From NCBI GenBank assembly GCA_900128585.1, contig LT642516.1, positions 1 to 10,350 of the forward strand: a stretch of DNA of 10,350 nt, in the 5' to 3' direction. Below the pieces are notes generated by a model. It ran no database searches. It was not told the origin of the DNA and saw only the letters and a list, made by a program, of their open reading frames with translations. Source of the stretch: Stramenopiles sp. TOSAG23-3. Lineage: Eukaryota; Sar. Below, one piece after another: positions 1 to 6,921 of the stretch. The position numbers were made by a program, and so were the translations under genes. Each line of letters starts with the position of its first letter. Positions within the stretch are counted from its first letter, which is position 1.

Positions 1-157
1 ATTATATATTTATATCTTCTTTTGAGCTGAAGCAAAAGATATTCTGTAGGGATTTTCTTTAAAGGTATACGAAACGACAGTTTAAGAATTAACAGTAAAA
101 AGAAGCAAGTGAACGTCGTTTAGGGCATGTTTTGTTTTGCATCTGAATAACTTGTTT
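1..157. other. AT-rich region upstream of the CAP-Gly/PP2C gene
   Basis: This stretch has no convincing gene. It starts with an A/T-only run (positions 1-16) that could act as a TATA-like element or simply be part of the AT-rich spacer. A TGA in the frame of the downstream gene lies at 144-146, which closes that frame and makes the ATG at 231 the first usable start. A short ORF starting near 137 is pyrimidine-tract translation (Phe/Ser/Leu only at first) and then runs out of frame over the real gene. Confidence 0.4.
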
Positions 158-222
158 ACTTTTTCTACCTCCCTTTCTTTCCTCTTTTCTTTCTCTACCT
201 TTTTCTTCCCGTTATCTACCAG
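158..222 (+). promoter_or_regulatory. Pyrimidine tract ending in CAG just before the start codon
   Basis: About 60 bases, almost all C and T, run up to a CAG ending at 222, eight bases before the ATG at 231. This is the layout of a 3' splice acceptor: either the end of a 5'-UTR intron or a spliced-leader trans-splicing site. It could equally be a pyrimidine-rich core promoter or 5' UTR. A similar but shorter arrangement (T-run plus CAG) precedes the start of the next gene at 2976-2985. No transcript evidence is available in the window. Confidence 0.4.
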
Positions 223-230
223 CCGGCAGA

Positions 231-2087
231 ATGATTCGTGGAGGTGCTATCCAAAATGGGCAGAGAGTTCGGGTGCGAGGAAAGGAGGCTGTGCACGACG
301 GGGTGTGCCGGTTCTTCGGGACTACCCTTTTTAGAGAAGGAGTTTGGGTCGGGGTGGAGCTTGATTTGCCGAATGGGAAGAACGATGGGAGCGTTTCGGG
401 AACGAGGTATTTCAGCTGCCCTCACCGCTACGGGCTCTTTGCGCGGGCGGAGGTGGTAGAAGTTCTCCAAGACAGGCTAACGTCCGGGCAAAGGTCGCCC
501 CAGGCCCGCCAATACCGCCCCGCGGCCAGCCCAAGCAGCCCGGCGCAAGAAGCCGTTCTTGGGCGCACCTTGAAAGTAGAAACGAGCGTTTTTGAGTTTG
601 AAAAGGTGAGGAATGAATGGACGGAACTGTGCTCCGAGCAGGTGTCTCTCTTTGTCGGTAAGGTCGGCGGCGGCCAAAGGCCCCTCATACGCCTGCGAAG
701 TGTACGCAACCCGAACACCCCAGTAAACCATTACATAGAGCTCGATACCAAACTGGAACCGAACGTGGGCAGTGACCGCGCGTGGGTCTTTCGGGCGAAG
801 AACATGAAGACAAAGATAGGAAGTGTGTTGGCGTTGCAGTTTGTGACCCCCAAAGACGCCATGATGTTTTCGTCCCAATATGCGATATGCAGCCAAGTAG
901 TCAGAGAGGAGAATCGTCGAAGCGCAGGGGCCAACGAGGGGGCAAATAGGCAGAATGAAACGTACATGACTCCGAAGGCACCATCCGCGAACGGATCGGT
1001 CGCCCCCCCTCCTCCCCCCGAACCCCCCGCGGAGGAACTGCAACGAGCGATCGTGGAGAAGGCAAACGGGAAGAAGACATCACCTTCGGTGTCCCAACAG
1101 CGACGCCGGCTGAGCATTGCGGGAAGCGACACAAACATGGACGGGCGGCGAAACTCGACCATGCCCGCTCCCGCCGCCCAGAGCAAGGTAAAGTCGCCGT
1201 CGCCCCCGGGCGGTGCTGTCAAGGGGACCGTAGTGAGAAGCTACGTCGGGATGTCGAAGAAAGGTTATGCGCCGTACAACATCAAGAAGGAAAACCAGGA
1301 TTCCTGCTTTATGCACGAGGATCCAAAAACTGAGTCCTTGATGCTTGGCGTGTTTGACGGCCACGGGGAACACGGGCACCACGTGTCAAGGTTTATGGAG
1401 ATTAAATTGCCCCCTGCGGTACTCATGCACCCGAGCTGGGCAACGAGCCCAAAGACGGCAATTTCAGAGATGCTCGTTGCGGAAGAGAAAAAAATTTTGA
1501 AGTCCCGGCAGATCAACACGTCCCTTAGCGGCACGACGGCGGTCGTCGCCGCCATCCGCGGGAGCGCTTTGACGGTTGCTAACATCGGCGACTCCAGGTT
1601 AATTATCGCGCTTCGTGGTGAAGACGGTACTACCTTGAAGCCCTACAGCGTAACCGAAGATCACAAGCCGGACACCCCGAAAGAGCAGGCCCGCATTGAG
1701 CGGTCCGGTGGGCGGGTGTGGGCGATGACGTATGAAGACGGCGTGGCTGGTCCCGCCCGAGTGTGGCTGAAGAACCAGGATTTGCCCGGGCTTGCAATGT
1801 CCCGCTCTATTGGCGATGAAGTTGCAAAACGCGCCGGGGTAGTTTCTACGCCAGAGATGTTCGAATATGAGATACCGCCACAAACTGAATTTTTATGCAT
1901 GGCCACGGATGGGCTGTGGGAGTTTATGTCAAACCAAGATGTCGTCCAAATTATTCAGCGTGCGAAAGGGAACGGACGTTTGGCAGTAGAAAATCTTATG
2001 GCAGAATCGGAACGACGGTGGAAAAAAGAAGAGCCCGTTGTTGACGATACGACCATTGTGTTGGCGTATTTCGATTTTTCAAGCTAG
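231..2087 (+). CDS. CAP-Gly / RanBP1-type Ran-binding / PP2C phosphatase fusion protein
   Basis: A complete 618-residue protein with three recognisable domains. CAP-Gly (about 8-79) has the hallmark GKNDGSV at 49-55, the WVGVELD segment at 39-45 and a YF-C-G-F ending at 60-70. This domain binds the C-terminal EEY-type tails of tubulin and EB proteins. A RanBP1-type Ran-binding domain (about 112-228) has W130, NHY at 166-168, L175 and SDRAWVF at 181-187, then a final helix with A210 and F213. The usual ERGxG stretch after the Trp is altered (ELCSEQ) and the acidic tail of RanBP1 is missing, so affinity for Ran-GTP is uncertain. A full PP2C Ser/Thr phosphatase (about 331-616) follows, with NQD at 355-357, FDGHG at 374-378, SGTTA at 433-437, GDSR at 453-456, EDHKP at 476-480, MSRSIGD at 523-529, ATDGLW at 558-563 and DDTT at 605-608. 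The metal ligands D357, D375, D559 and D605 are all present, so it should be an active Mg/Mn-dependent enzyme. The linkers are Pro/Ser-rich, with basophilic kinase-like sites (RRRLS 291-295, GRRNS 305-309) and SP motifs. The start is the first ATG after an in-frame TGA at 144-146 and has A at -3. The domain calls are secure; the function of the combination (a phosphatase placed on microtubules and read by Ran) is inference. Confidence 0.92.
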   Translation: MIRGGAIQNGQRVRVRGKEAVHDGVCRFFGTTLFREGVWVGVELDLPNGKNDGSVSGTRYFSCPHRYGLFARAEVVEVLQDRLTSGQRSPQARQYRPAASPSSPAQEAVLGRTLKVETSVFEFEKVRNEWTELCSEQVSLFVGKVGGGQRPLIRLRSVRNPNTPVNHYIELDTKLEPNVGSDRAWVFRAKNMKTKIGSVLALQFVTPKDAMMFSSQYAICSQVVREENRRSAGANEGANRQNETYMTPKAPSANGSVAPPPPPEPPAEELQRAIVEKANGKKTSPSVSQQRRRLSIAGSDTNMDGRRNSTMPAPAAQSKVKSPSPPGGAVKGTVVRSYVGMSKKGYAPYNIKKENQDSCFMHEDPKTESLMLGVFDGHGEHGHHVSRFMEIKLPPAVLMHPSWATSPKTAISEMLVAEEKKILKSRQINTSLSGTTAVVAAIRGSALTVANIGDSRLIIALRGEDGTTLKPYSVTEDHKPDTPKEQARIERSGGRVWAMTYEDGVAGPARVWLKNQDLPGLAMSRSIGDEVAKRAGVVSTPEMFEYEIPPQTEFLCMATDGLWEFMSNQDVVQIIQRAKGNGRLAVENLMAESERRWKKEEPVVDDTTIVLAYFDFSS

Positions 2088-2102
2088 AAGCCCGTAAAAA
2101 AG

Positions 2103-2108
2103 AATAAA
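2103..2108 (+). terminator. AATAAA polyadenylation signal of the PP2C fusion gene
   Basis: An exact AATAAA lies 15 bases after the TAG stop and is followed by a T/G-rich stretch (about 2110-2140), as in a eukaryotic poly(A) site. The 3' UTR would be very short. Confidence 0.5.
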
Positions 2109-2663
2109 AGTTATTCGTTGTTGTTGACTCTGTCTGGTTTTATTGCATCATCAATCACAAACGAGTACGAACTAAACCTCTTCAGTAAAATTTACTAGAG
2201 TATATTGTATACGTTTGAATAAATTCGAAGTAAAACATAAAACATACTATGATACATTAAAAAAAAGAAGAAAAGAGAAAAAAGTTATTTAATGCAGTAC
2301 GTTATACGTAGACTACTAGGAGTAATTTTAATAAGAAGAGGAAATAACCCACAATAACTTTGGAATGATTATATTATTTACATTATTAATTATATTATTT
2401 TATTATTATCTCCCCCCACAGCCCAACTACAGAAGAAGAAGGAATTAAAAAAAATCGTCAGAAAATAATTTATTCGTTCACAACAAGAAGAAGAGGAATG
2501 GAAGAACCGTACGGTAGTTGATGATTTGAGATAACAATCTAATGTTGTGTGCCTTTTATTTGAAACTTAAACCCTCTTCTTCTCCTCCTCCAACATTGTT
2601 TTTTCTTATTCTTCAAGACAACCACATTATAGAAATAGCAGCAGGACATATGAAGATGTTCGA

Positions 2664-2689
2664 TTCTTCTTCTTCTTCTCGCTCTTCTC
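2664..2689. repeat. TTC microsatellite
   Basis: About five TTC units followed by an imperfect CTC/TTC continuation. Shorter TTC or TCC runs flank it at 2574-2591 and 2741-2753, and GAA runs on the same strand at 2431-2444 and 2485-2495 are its complement, so the region can fold back on itself. Confidence 0.6.
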
Positions 2690-2975
2690 TGAAACGACAC
2701 ACAACAACACACCACAGCAGTACGACCACCGGTGTAGTATTTCTTCTTCTTTTATTTATTATTATAATAAATATACTGAATAATATTTATTAGCGCACAC
2801 GACCCGCAGTCAACACAAAACGGGTAAAAGTGTACGACGAAAAAGCTTTAGAAATGGTTTTAGAAATGCACGGCAGAATTTTAAAAGGCACAGGAACTTC
2901 ATAACAAAAGTAGGATTGACACCGTAGTCTAATTTCAATCTTGTGCAATCAGTTATACCTTGGGTGGCGCTCACG

Positions 2976-2985
2976 TTTTTTTCAG
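2976..2985 (+). promoter_or_regulatory. T-run plus CAG before the start codon (possible splice acceptor)
   Basis: Seven T followed by CAG ends at 2985, eight bases before the ATG at 2994. A CTCAC that could serve as a branch-point-like sequence sits immediately upstream (2970-2974), though very close to the AG. This fits a cis or trans 3' splice site in the 5' UTR. It matters for the gene start: the frame is open back to a TAG at 2925-2927, but has no ATG upstream of 2994. Confidence 0.4.
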
Positions 2986-2993
2986 GTCTCCCG

Positions 2994-5900
2994 ATGGAAG
3001 TTACTGCTCTCGACATCAGTCCGACTGAAGCCGGGGAAACGAAAACTGGCAACGCCGGTCCAGAGGTTGGGTCTGCAGTTTATACTCGGGGAGACGAAGC
3101 GCATGCTATAACAAAAACATACAATTTAAAAACTGCGTGTGCATCAGAACAAAATGCGATCAATAATAGGGGTACGATAAAACGAATATCATGGCGCCGC
3201 CCAGGGCGGTACTTTTTGCGCACGAACAAGCCGGAACTGTTATCGTTTTGTGGAACCGGGGAGCAGGGGAATTTATTAGAACTGGCCTCTGGGTTTAAAG
3301 ATGAAAAAACGCACATGAGGCTATGCTTTGCTCCGATACAAAGCTTTATTAGGGCGCAAATATTGGTTTTTGTGCACAGCGGTGTTCCGCCTGAACGGCC
3401 AGCAGGACTAACTGAAAACGCTGTGTGGACACCAAAATTCTACACTCCCGTGGAAACGCTGCTGTTCAACGTGAGTTACACTGCCCCTGAATGTTTGCGT
3501 CGACCAAGCATTTCATGGAAACGGCTCGTTGATGCTACAAAATTTAGCAATCCACAGTTAAAGGTCATGTATGAGCAATTTTGGCACGATACGATACAGG
3601 CGGGTAATCCAGGCATCTTAGAGCGGTGTTCGTTTCGGCCTTTCTTGGCAAATTTGGGATTAAAGGGGTTAGAAGATGGGGACGCAGACGTAGACCGGTT
3701 GTGGGCGTGGTTTGATAGAGAGGAAAACAATGTATTAGATTTTGAAGCATTTATTTTAGGCCTTGGAAAGACTTGGCAAGACGTTCAATTCTTTGGTCTC
3801 TCTACACACGCCCGTAAGGCCCTTGAGACTGAAGCAAAGTATTCGGAGATCGATGAGCAAGACAAAGCAGCAAAGCACAAGGCCGTTTTAGATGCACAAC
3901 TAGAAGATGTAAATACAGCGTACACCCGCTTGACCGGATCCCCAATACCGGGATCCCCAATATCAAGTCGCAACTCTTCCAACCAAAATCAAACACCGGA
4001 GAAAAACCGTTCTCAAGTAAGCCAAGTAAAAGTGAAGCGAGTGGCATTTTCTCCTTCGACAAAAAGTCCGGGTGGGACGACACCATTCACGAGATCGTTT
4101 GTGAGCATTTCCGCCACAAACGATTCGCTGGTTGATGCAGCTCAAAACAAAGACAGCAGCACTGCAGCTAGCAAAGGATTGCTGAAGACTCCACCAAATA
4201 TACAACGACACGCATCGTTCTCGCCAATTCACGAAGGAAAAATTGATCAAACTACAGAAAATAAAACCGAAAATGTCATCGAAGAGCTTGACATTCAGGT
4301 AAGCGATGATTCGAACGAAGCTGTGAATATGAAAACCCCTGAAGCCAAAAGCCAAGTTGAAAATGTTTCTTCGGTTCGTTCGATGACGGAGGAAGAACTA
4401 GCCTCAAGGTTACAAGATGCTTTCGACCAGGTTATCAGTGCTGGTGGACTCAAATCCCCAGACACTTCGCTTCAAAATCATCCATTGGCCCGATCTTTCG
4501 TGCGAGCATGCGGCACGTCACCGATGGATGATGACGTCCTTAATTCATTGGCCAGCGCGTTTGCAAATGAACTGGTGGAATCTTCTATGTTTGTCGGAGA
4601 GGATGGTGCGCCGACGTCTCCCGTGGTTCCTGTTCTGGACCTTACAAGTGCCATTAATTCAGATGAAGATGCGAGCAAAGAAAACTTTTCTGACGGGGAT
4701 GGCTCTTCGTCTTCTGCAATTGATGGAGAAGACCCCGAGGACCACAAAGGAATGTACTTTTCTAAGATTATGAAGGCTGGTAATGTGGACGACAGCAACA
4801 TCAGCATGGACGATTTGATGAAGAAGGCGGAAAATAGCAAAGTAGATGCCCTGTTTAACTGGGAAGTCGAACTTCAAATTACCGTCCATGGTGCAAGTGA
4901 ACTGGCAATTATGCCAGACGATCATCCGTTCGTCGAAGTTACGTTTGTAGACTTACCGAACATGTTGGGGGCCGCCCACATACATACAGAGAGTAACTTT
5001 AAAACATTGCCAGCAGCAGACGCCATTGACGTCAAGTGGCCGGAGAGTACATCCACCTTTGTCGCCAATCATTTCTTCCAAATCGATGGATTGAAGATAA
5101 ATGAAAAGCCCAGTGACTCGAACGACGGCCTCCCCATGTATGGGGCTGCGAACATACTTTTCACTGTCCGACGGGGTGTCAAAGAGGGGAAAGTCGGCGC
5201 TGACATGATTGGAAAAACTTCTCTTTCCGTTGCCCCTCTGCATGCAAAGGTCTGCAACGTCTCTGAGAACTCCGAGGAAGCCGAGCACCATGGAATTCAA
5301 AAGACGAGTTTGTCCCTGCGAGCAAAAGGTCACAGTGGACTGGGCAGCGGCGATTTAGGAAACCTGGAAGTTTCTGCCGTGCTTGTGTACAGAAGGGTGG
5401 AAGTTATGACTGCTGGTGAAGCAGAGCAAGGTGAAATAAAGAAATCGACAAGACTAAATCGGCAAGGAGTTCGAGATAATTTTGGAGACGAAGATTTTCG
5501 GCAAGCTGCTCAAAAGCTTCGTGTAGCCCGAAGAAAAAGCGGCGTTAAGCTGCTGGAACTATTCCATACACTCAGCGGTGGTGGCGCCTCCGGGTTCATC
5601 GAGCGCGAACAATGTTCGCAGGCTTTGATAACACTTGGGGCAGACATTAGTATCGAAGAGGCCCGGCTAGTATTCGATCACTTCGATAGAGAAATGGACG
5701 GTAAATTGTCCTACGAAGAGTACGTGGAAATGATGATGTCGGGGGGGAAACTGTCGCCGAAAGAGCAGCAAGAGATGGCAAAAGATAAACAAAGAAAAAA
5801 GGAAGAAAAGGAGAAGATGGATAAAGATCTACTGCGTCGAACAAACTTAGATGCTGTTGTGTGGAGGGTGCGGGACGAACGCAAGCGGCGACAGATAACC

Positions 5901-6725
5901 CCTCAGACCCTTTTTGACATGTTTGACGATGACAATAACGGAAGTTTGACAAAAGATGAATTAAAAGAGGCGTTCGACCGGTGGTCCTTTAAATACACGG
6001 AAGATGACATCGATGCCATATACATAGAATATGCGGATGAAGACAGCCTTATGGATTACCGTGACTTTCTTCGTTTTCTTATGGGTGGAAAAAGTGAGAG
6101 CGGAAAGCGCGTCGATCAATCTGGGGGGGCGGGCATATACGACCTGGTGTACAGTGAGGACGAGAGCGATGCTCACGTTGATGACGAAAATGCAAGCAGC
6201 GGTGGTGAAGGGAACAAGGAACCAAAGGAAGTAAGCGCAAAGGAAAGGGCGAGAAAGGCCTTTACCAGACAGCGCAGCATCGGGTTCGCGGATCCTGCGA
6301 AGAGTTACTTGGCCGTGACGGTGTACAGTGCAGAAGGTTTGTTAAAGGGGAAGAACGACAAAATGCCAAAAGCCCAGGTCCACATGAAGACTAAAAAGAA
6401 TGGAAAACGGTACCGCACGAAGCTTTTGAAACAGGCCACATCTGATCCTAAATTTGGCGACAAGTTCGAAATCGGGAAAGGCTCTGACAATGGACTATTG
6501 AAGGTCAAAGAACTTTTGCTGACCGTCAAGAACAAGCAGAACAGCAGTATTATCGGCGGCTTAACGGTCCCGTTTAACATCCAAAGCTTCAGCAAATCCT
6601 CGGAGGTACGAATCAAATACCCCCTGGTTTGCCACGAAAAGCAAACCCCGGTCGAACATGGGCAATACGGTATGCTTGATATTGGCCTTCGCGTTTTCGA
6701 AAGTGACGAGGGGGACGAGGGCTGA
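2994..6725 (+). CDS. Large EF-hand/C2 protein with NPHP4-like N-terminal module
   Basis: A complete 1243-residue protein, probably a cytoskeletal or ciliary scaffold and calcium sensor. Residues about 58-164 resemble the MSP/ASH-type Ig-like repeats of nephrocystin-4: a KRISW start, the NKPELLSF stretch (78-85), then RLCFAP and ILVFVHS strands and a final FNVSY. A degenerate EF-hand pair follows (about 173-260); its second loop starts at D241 but has Ala at the loop-12 Glu position. A helical stretch (about 265-305), a long Ser/Thr-rich disordered linker (about 306-480) and acidic helical segments lead to a large C2-like domain (about 623-800) with DDHPFVEV in place of the usual SDPYV. Two more EF-hand pairs span about 835-1030, but only the loops starting at D898 (DREMDGKLSYEE) and D978 (DDDNNGSLTKDE) are canonical. 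The loop near D1015 is one residue short. A Lys/Glu-rich helix (about 923-950) separates the pairs. A terminal C2-like domain (about 1104-1238) lacks most Asp ligands in the calcium loops. The ATG at 2994 is chosen because the 17 upstream in-frame codons after TAG 2925-2927 contain no ATG, only a GTG at 2943. C2 and EF calls are good; the NPHP4 resemblance is recalled from the family and less certain. Confidence 0.87.
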   Translation: MEVTALDISPTEAGETKTGNAGPEVGSAVYTRGDEAHAITKTYNLKTACASEQNAINNRGTIKRISWRRPGRYFLRTNKPELLSFCGTGEQGNLLELASGFKDEKTHMRLCFAPIQSFIRAQILVFVHSGVPPERPAGLTENAVWTPKFYTPVETLLFNVSYTAPECLRRPSISWKRLVDATKFSNPQLKVMYEQFWHDTIQAGNPGILERCSFRPFLANLGLKGLEDGDADVDRLWAWFDREENNVLDFEAFILGLGKTWQDVQFFGLSTHARKALETEAKYSEIDEQDKAAKHKAVLDAQLEDVNTAYTRLTGSPIPGSPISSRNSSNQNQTPEKNRSQVSQVKVKRVAFSPSTKSPGGTTPFTRSFVSISATNDSLVDAAQNKDSSTAASKGLLKTPPNIQRHASFSPIHEGKIDQTTENKTENVIEELDIQVSDDSNEAVNMKTPEAKSQVENVSSVRSMTEEELASRLQDAFDQVISAGGLKSPDTSLQNHPLARSFVRACGTSPMDDDVLNSLASAFANELVESSMFVGEDGAPTSPVVPVLDLTSAINSDEDASKENFSDGDGSSSSAIDGEDPEDHKGMYFSKIMKAGNVDDSNISMDDLMKKAENSKVDALFNWEVELQITVHGASELAIMPDDHPFVEVTFVDLPNMLGAAHIHTESNFKTLPAADAIDVKWPESTSTFVANHFFQIDGLKINEKPSDSNDGLPMYGAANILFTVRRGVKEGKVGADMIGKTSLSVAPLHAKVCNVSENSEEAEHHGIQKTSLSLRAKGHSGLGSGDLGNLEVSAVLVYRRVEVMTAGEAEQGEIKKSTRLNRQGVRDNFGDEDFRQAAQKLRVARRKSGVKLLELFHTLSGGGASGFIEREQCSQALITLGADISIEEARLVFDHFDREMDGKLSYEEYVEMMMSGGKLSPKEQQEMAKDKQRKKEEKEKMDKDLLRRTNLDAVVWRVRDERKRRQITPQTLFDMFDDDNNGSLTKDELKEAFDRWSFKYTEDDIDAIYIEYADEDSLMDYRDFLRFLMGGKSESGKRVDQSGGAGIYDLVYSEDESDAHVDDENASSGGEGNKEPKEVSAKERARKAFTRQRSIGFADPAKSYLAVTVYSAEGLLKGKNDKMPKAQVHMKTKKNGKRYRTKLLKQATSDPKFGDKFEIGKGSDNGLLKVKELLLTVKNKQNSSIIGGLTVPFNIQSFSKSSEVRIKYPLVCHEKQTPVEHGQYGMLDIGLRVFESDEGDEG
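3936..3962 (+). repeat. Short in-frame duplication coding GSPI twice
   Basis: GGATCCCCAATA occurs at 3936-3947 and again at 3951-3962, a period of 15 bases. It encodes GSPI-P-GSPI at the start of the disordered linker of the EF/C2 protein. This looks like a slippage duplication in a region under weak constraint. Confidence 0.75.
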
Positions 6726-6744
6726 TGGAACGAGGGCTGATGGA
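6715..6744 (+). repeat. Perfect 15-bp tandem duplication across the stop codon
   Basis: ACGAGGGCTGATGGA at 6715-6729 is repeated exactly at 6730-6744. The stop TGA (6723-6725) is in the first copy, and because 15 is a multiple of three the second copy supplies another in-frame TGA at 6738-6740. The last codons of the gene (DEG-DEG) show the same short-repeat tendency. Confidence 0.9.
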
Positions 6745-6915
6745 TGGTGGAACAGTTACAAAAACAAGAAAAATTGGCTGTTATTTTCTAGTAATTAAAA
6801 AAACAAATTCTATGATAGTAATTAAAATTAAAGAAAAAAGAAGGTTGAAATTGTACAAATGTAACGAAGTACTTTAGTTTATCTAGTATATATGTAGATT
6901 ATATAAAGCGTAATA
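6726..6915. other. Short convergent spacer between 3' ends
   Basis: About 190 bases of AT-rich DNA separate two convergent genes. On the + strand there is no exact AATAAA after the EF/C2 gene. AATTAAA at 6793-6799 and related A-rich sequences near 6820-6840 are the nearest candidates. No gene is visible. Confidence 0.5.
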
Positions 6916-6921
6916 TTTATT
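6916..6921 (-). terminator. AATAAA overlapping the stop codon of the secreted-protein gene
   Basis: Read on the minus strand, AATAAA contains the TAA stop (6917-6919). If this hexamer is used, the 3' UTR would be only a few tens of bases. This matches the close hexamer after the PP2C fusion gene and suggests compact 3' ends. Confidence 0.45.

Larger units (their letters stand above)
2088..2993. other. AT-rich spacer between two co-oriented genes
   Basis: Roughly 900 bases without a convincing gene. Purine tracts and GAA-type runs occupy the left half (about 2258-2285, 2431-2444, 2484-2506), and TTC/TCC runs the right half (2574-2591, 2664-2689, 2741-2753), so the strand bias flips near 2510-2570. 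A small ORF at 2542-2793 translates to Ser/Thr/Ile runs from these microsatellites and is rejected as a gene. A short direct repeat TTTAGAAATG occurs at 2847-2856 and 2859-2868. The promoter and 5' UTR of the downstream gene must lie in this spacer, but I see no clear TATA box or initiator. Confidence 0.5.

Noticed and set aside
477-1043. 188-codon minus-strand ORF inside the PP2C fusion gene
   Set aside because: It lies fully opposite well-defined CAP-Gly and Ran-binding coding sequence and has no recognisable domain.
2542-2793. 83-codon + strand ORF in the spacer
   Set aside because: Translation is Ser, Thr, His and Ile runs created by TTC, ACA and ATT microsatellites, with no domain and no coding-like composition.
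2943-2993. N-terminal extension of the EF/C2 gene beginning at GTG
   Set aside because: Eukaryotic translation would need an ATG, none occurs between the TAG at 2925-2927 and 2994, and the extension includes the T-run/CAG that looks like a splice acceptor.
6723-6740. TGA read as Trp, extending the EF/C2 protein
   Set aside because: The protein already ends after a complete C2-like domain, the other genes end in TAG and TAA as normal stops, and the following codons are a copy of the preceding 15 bases rather than a conserved tail.
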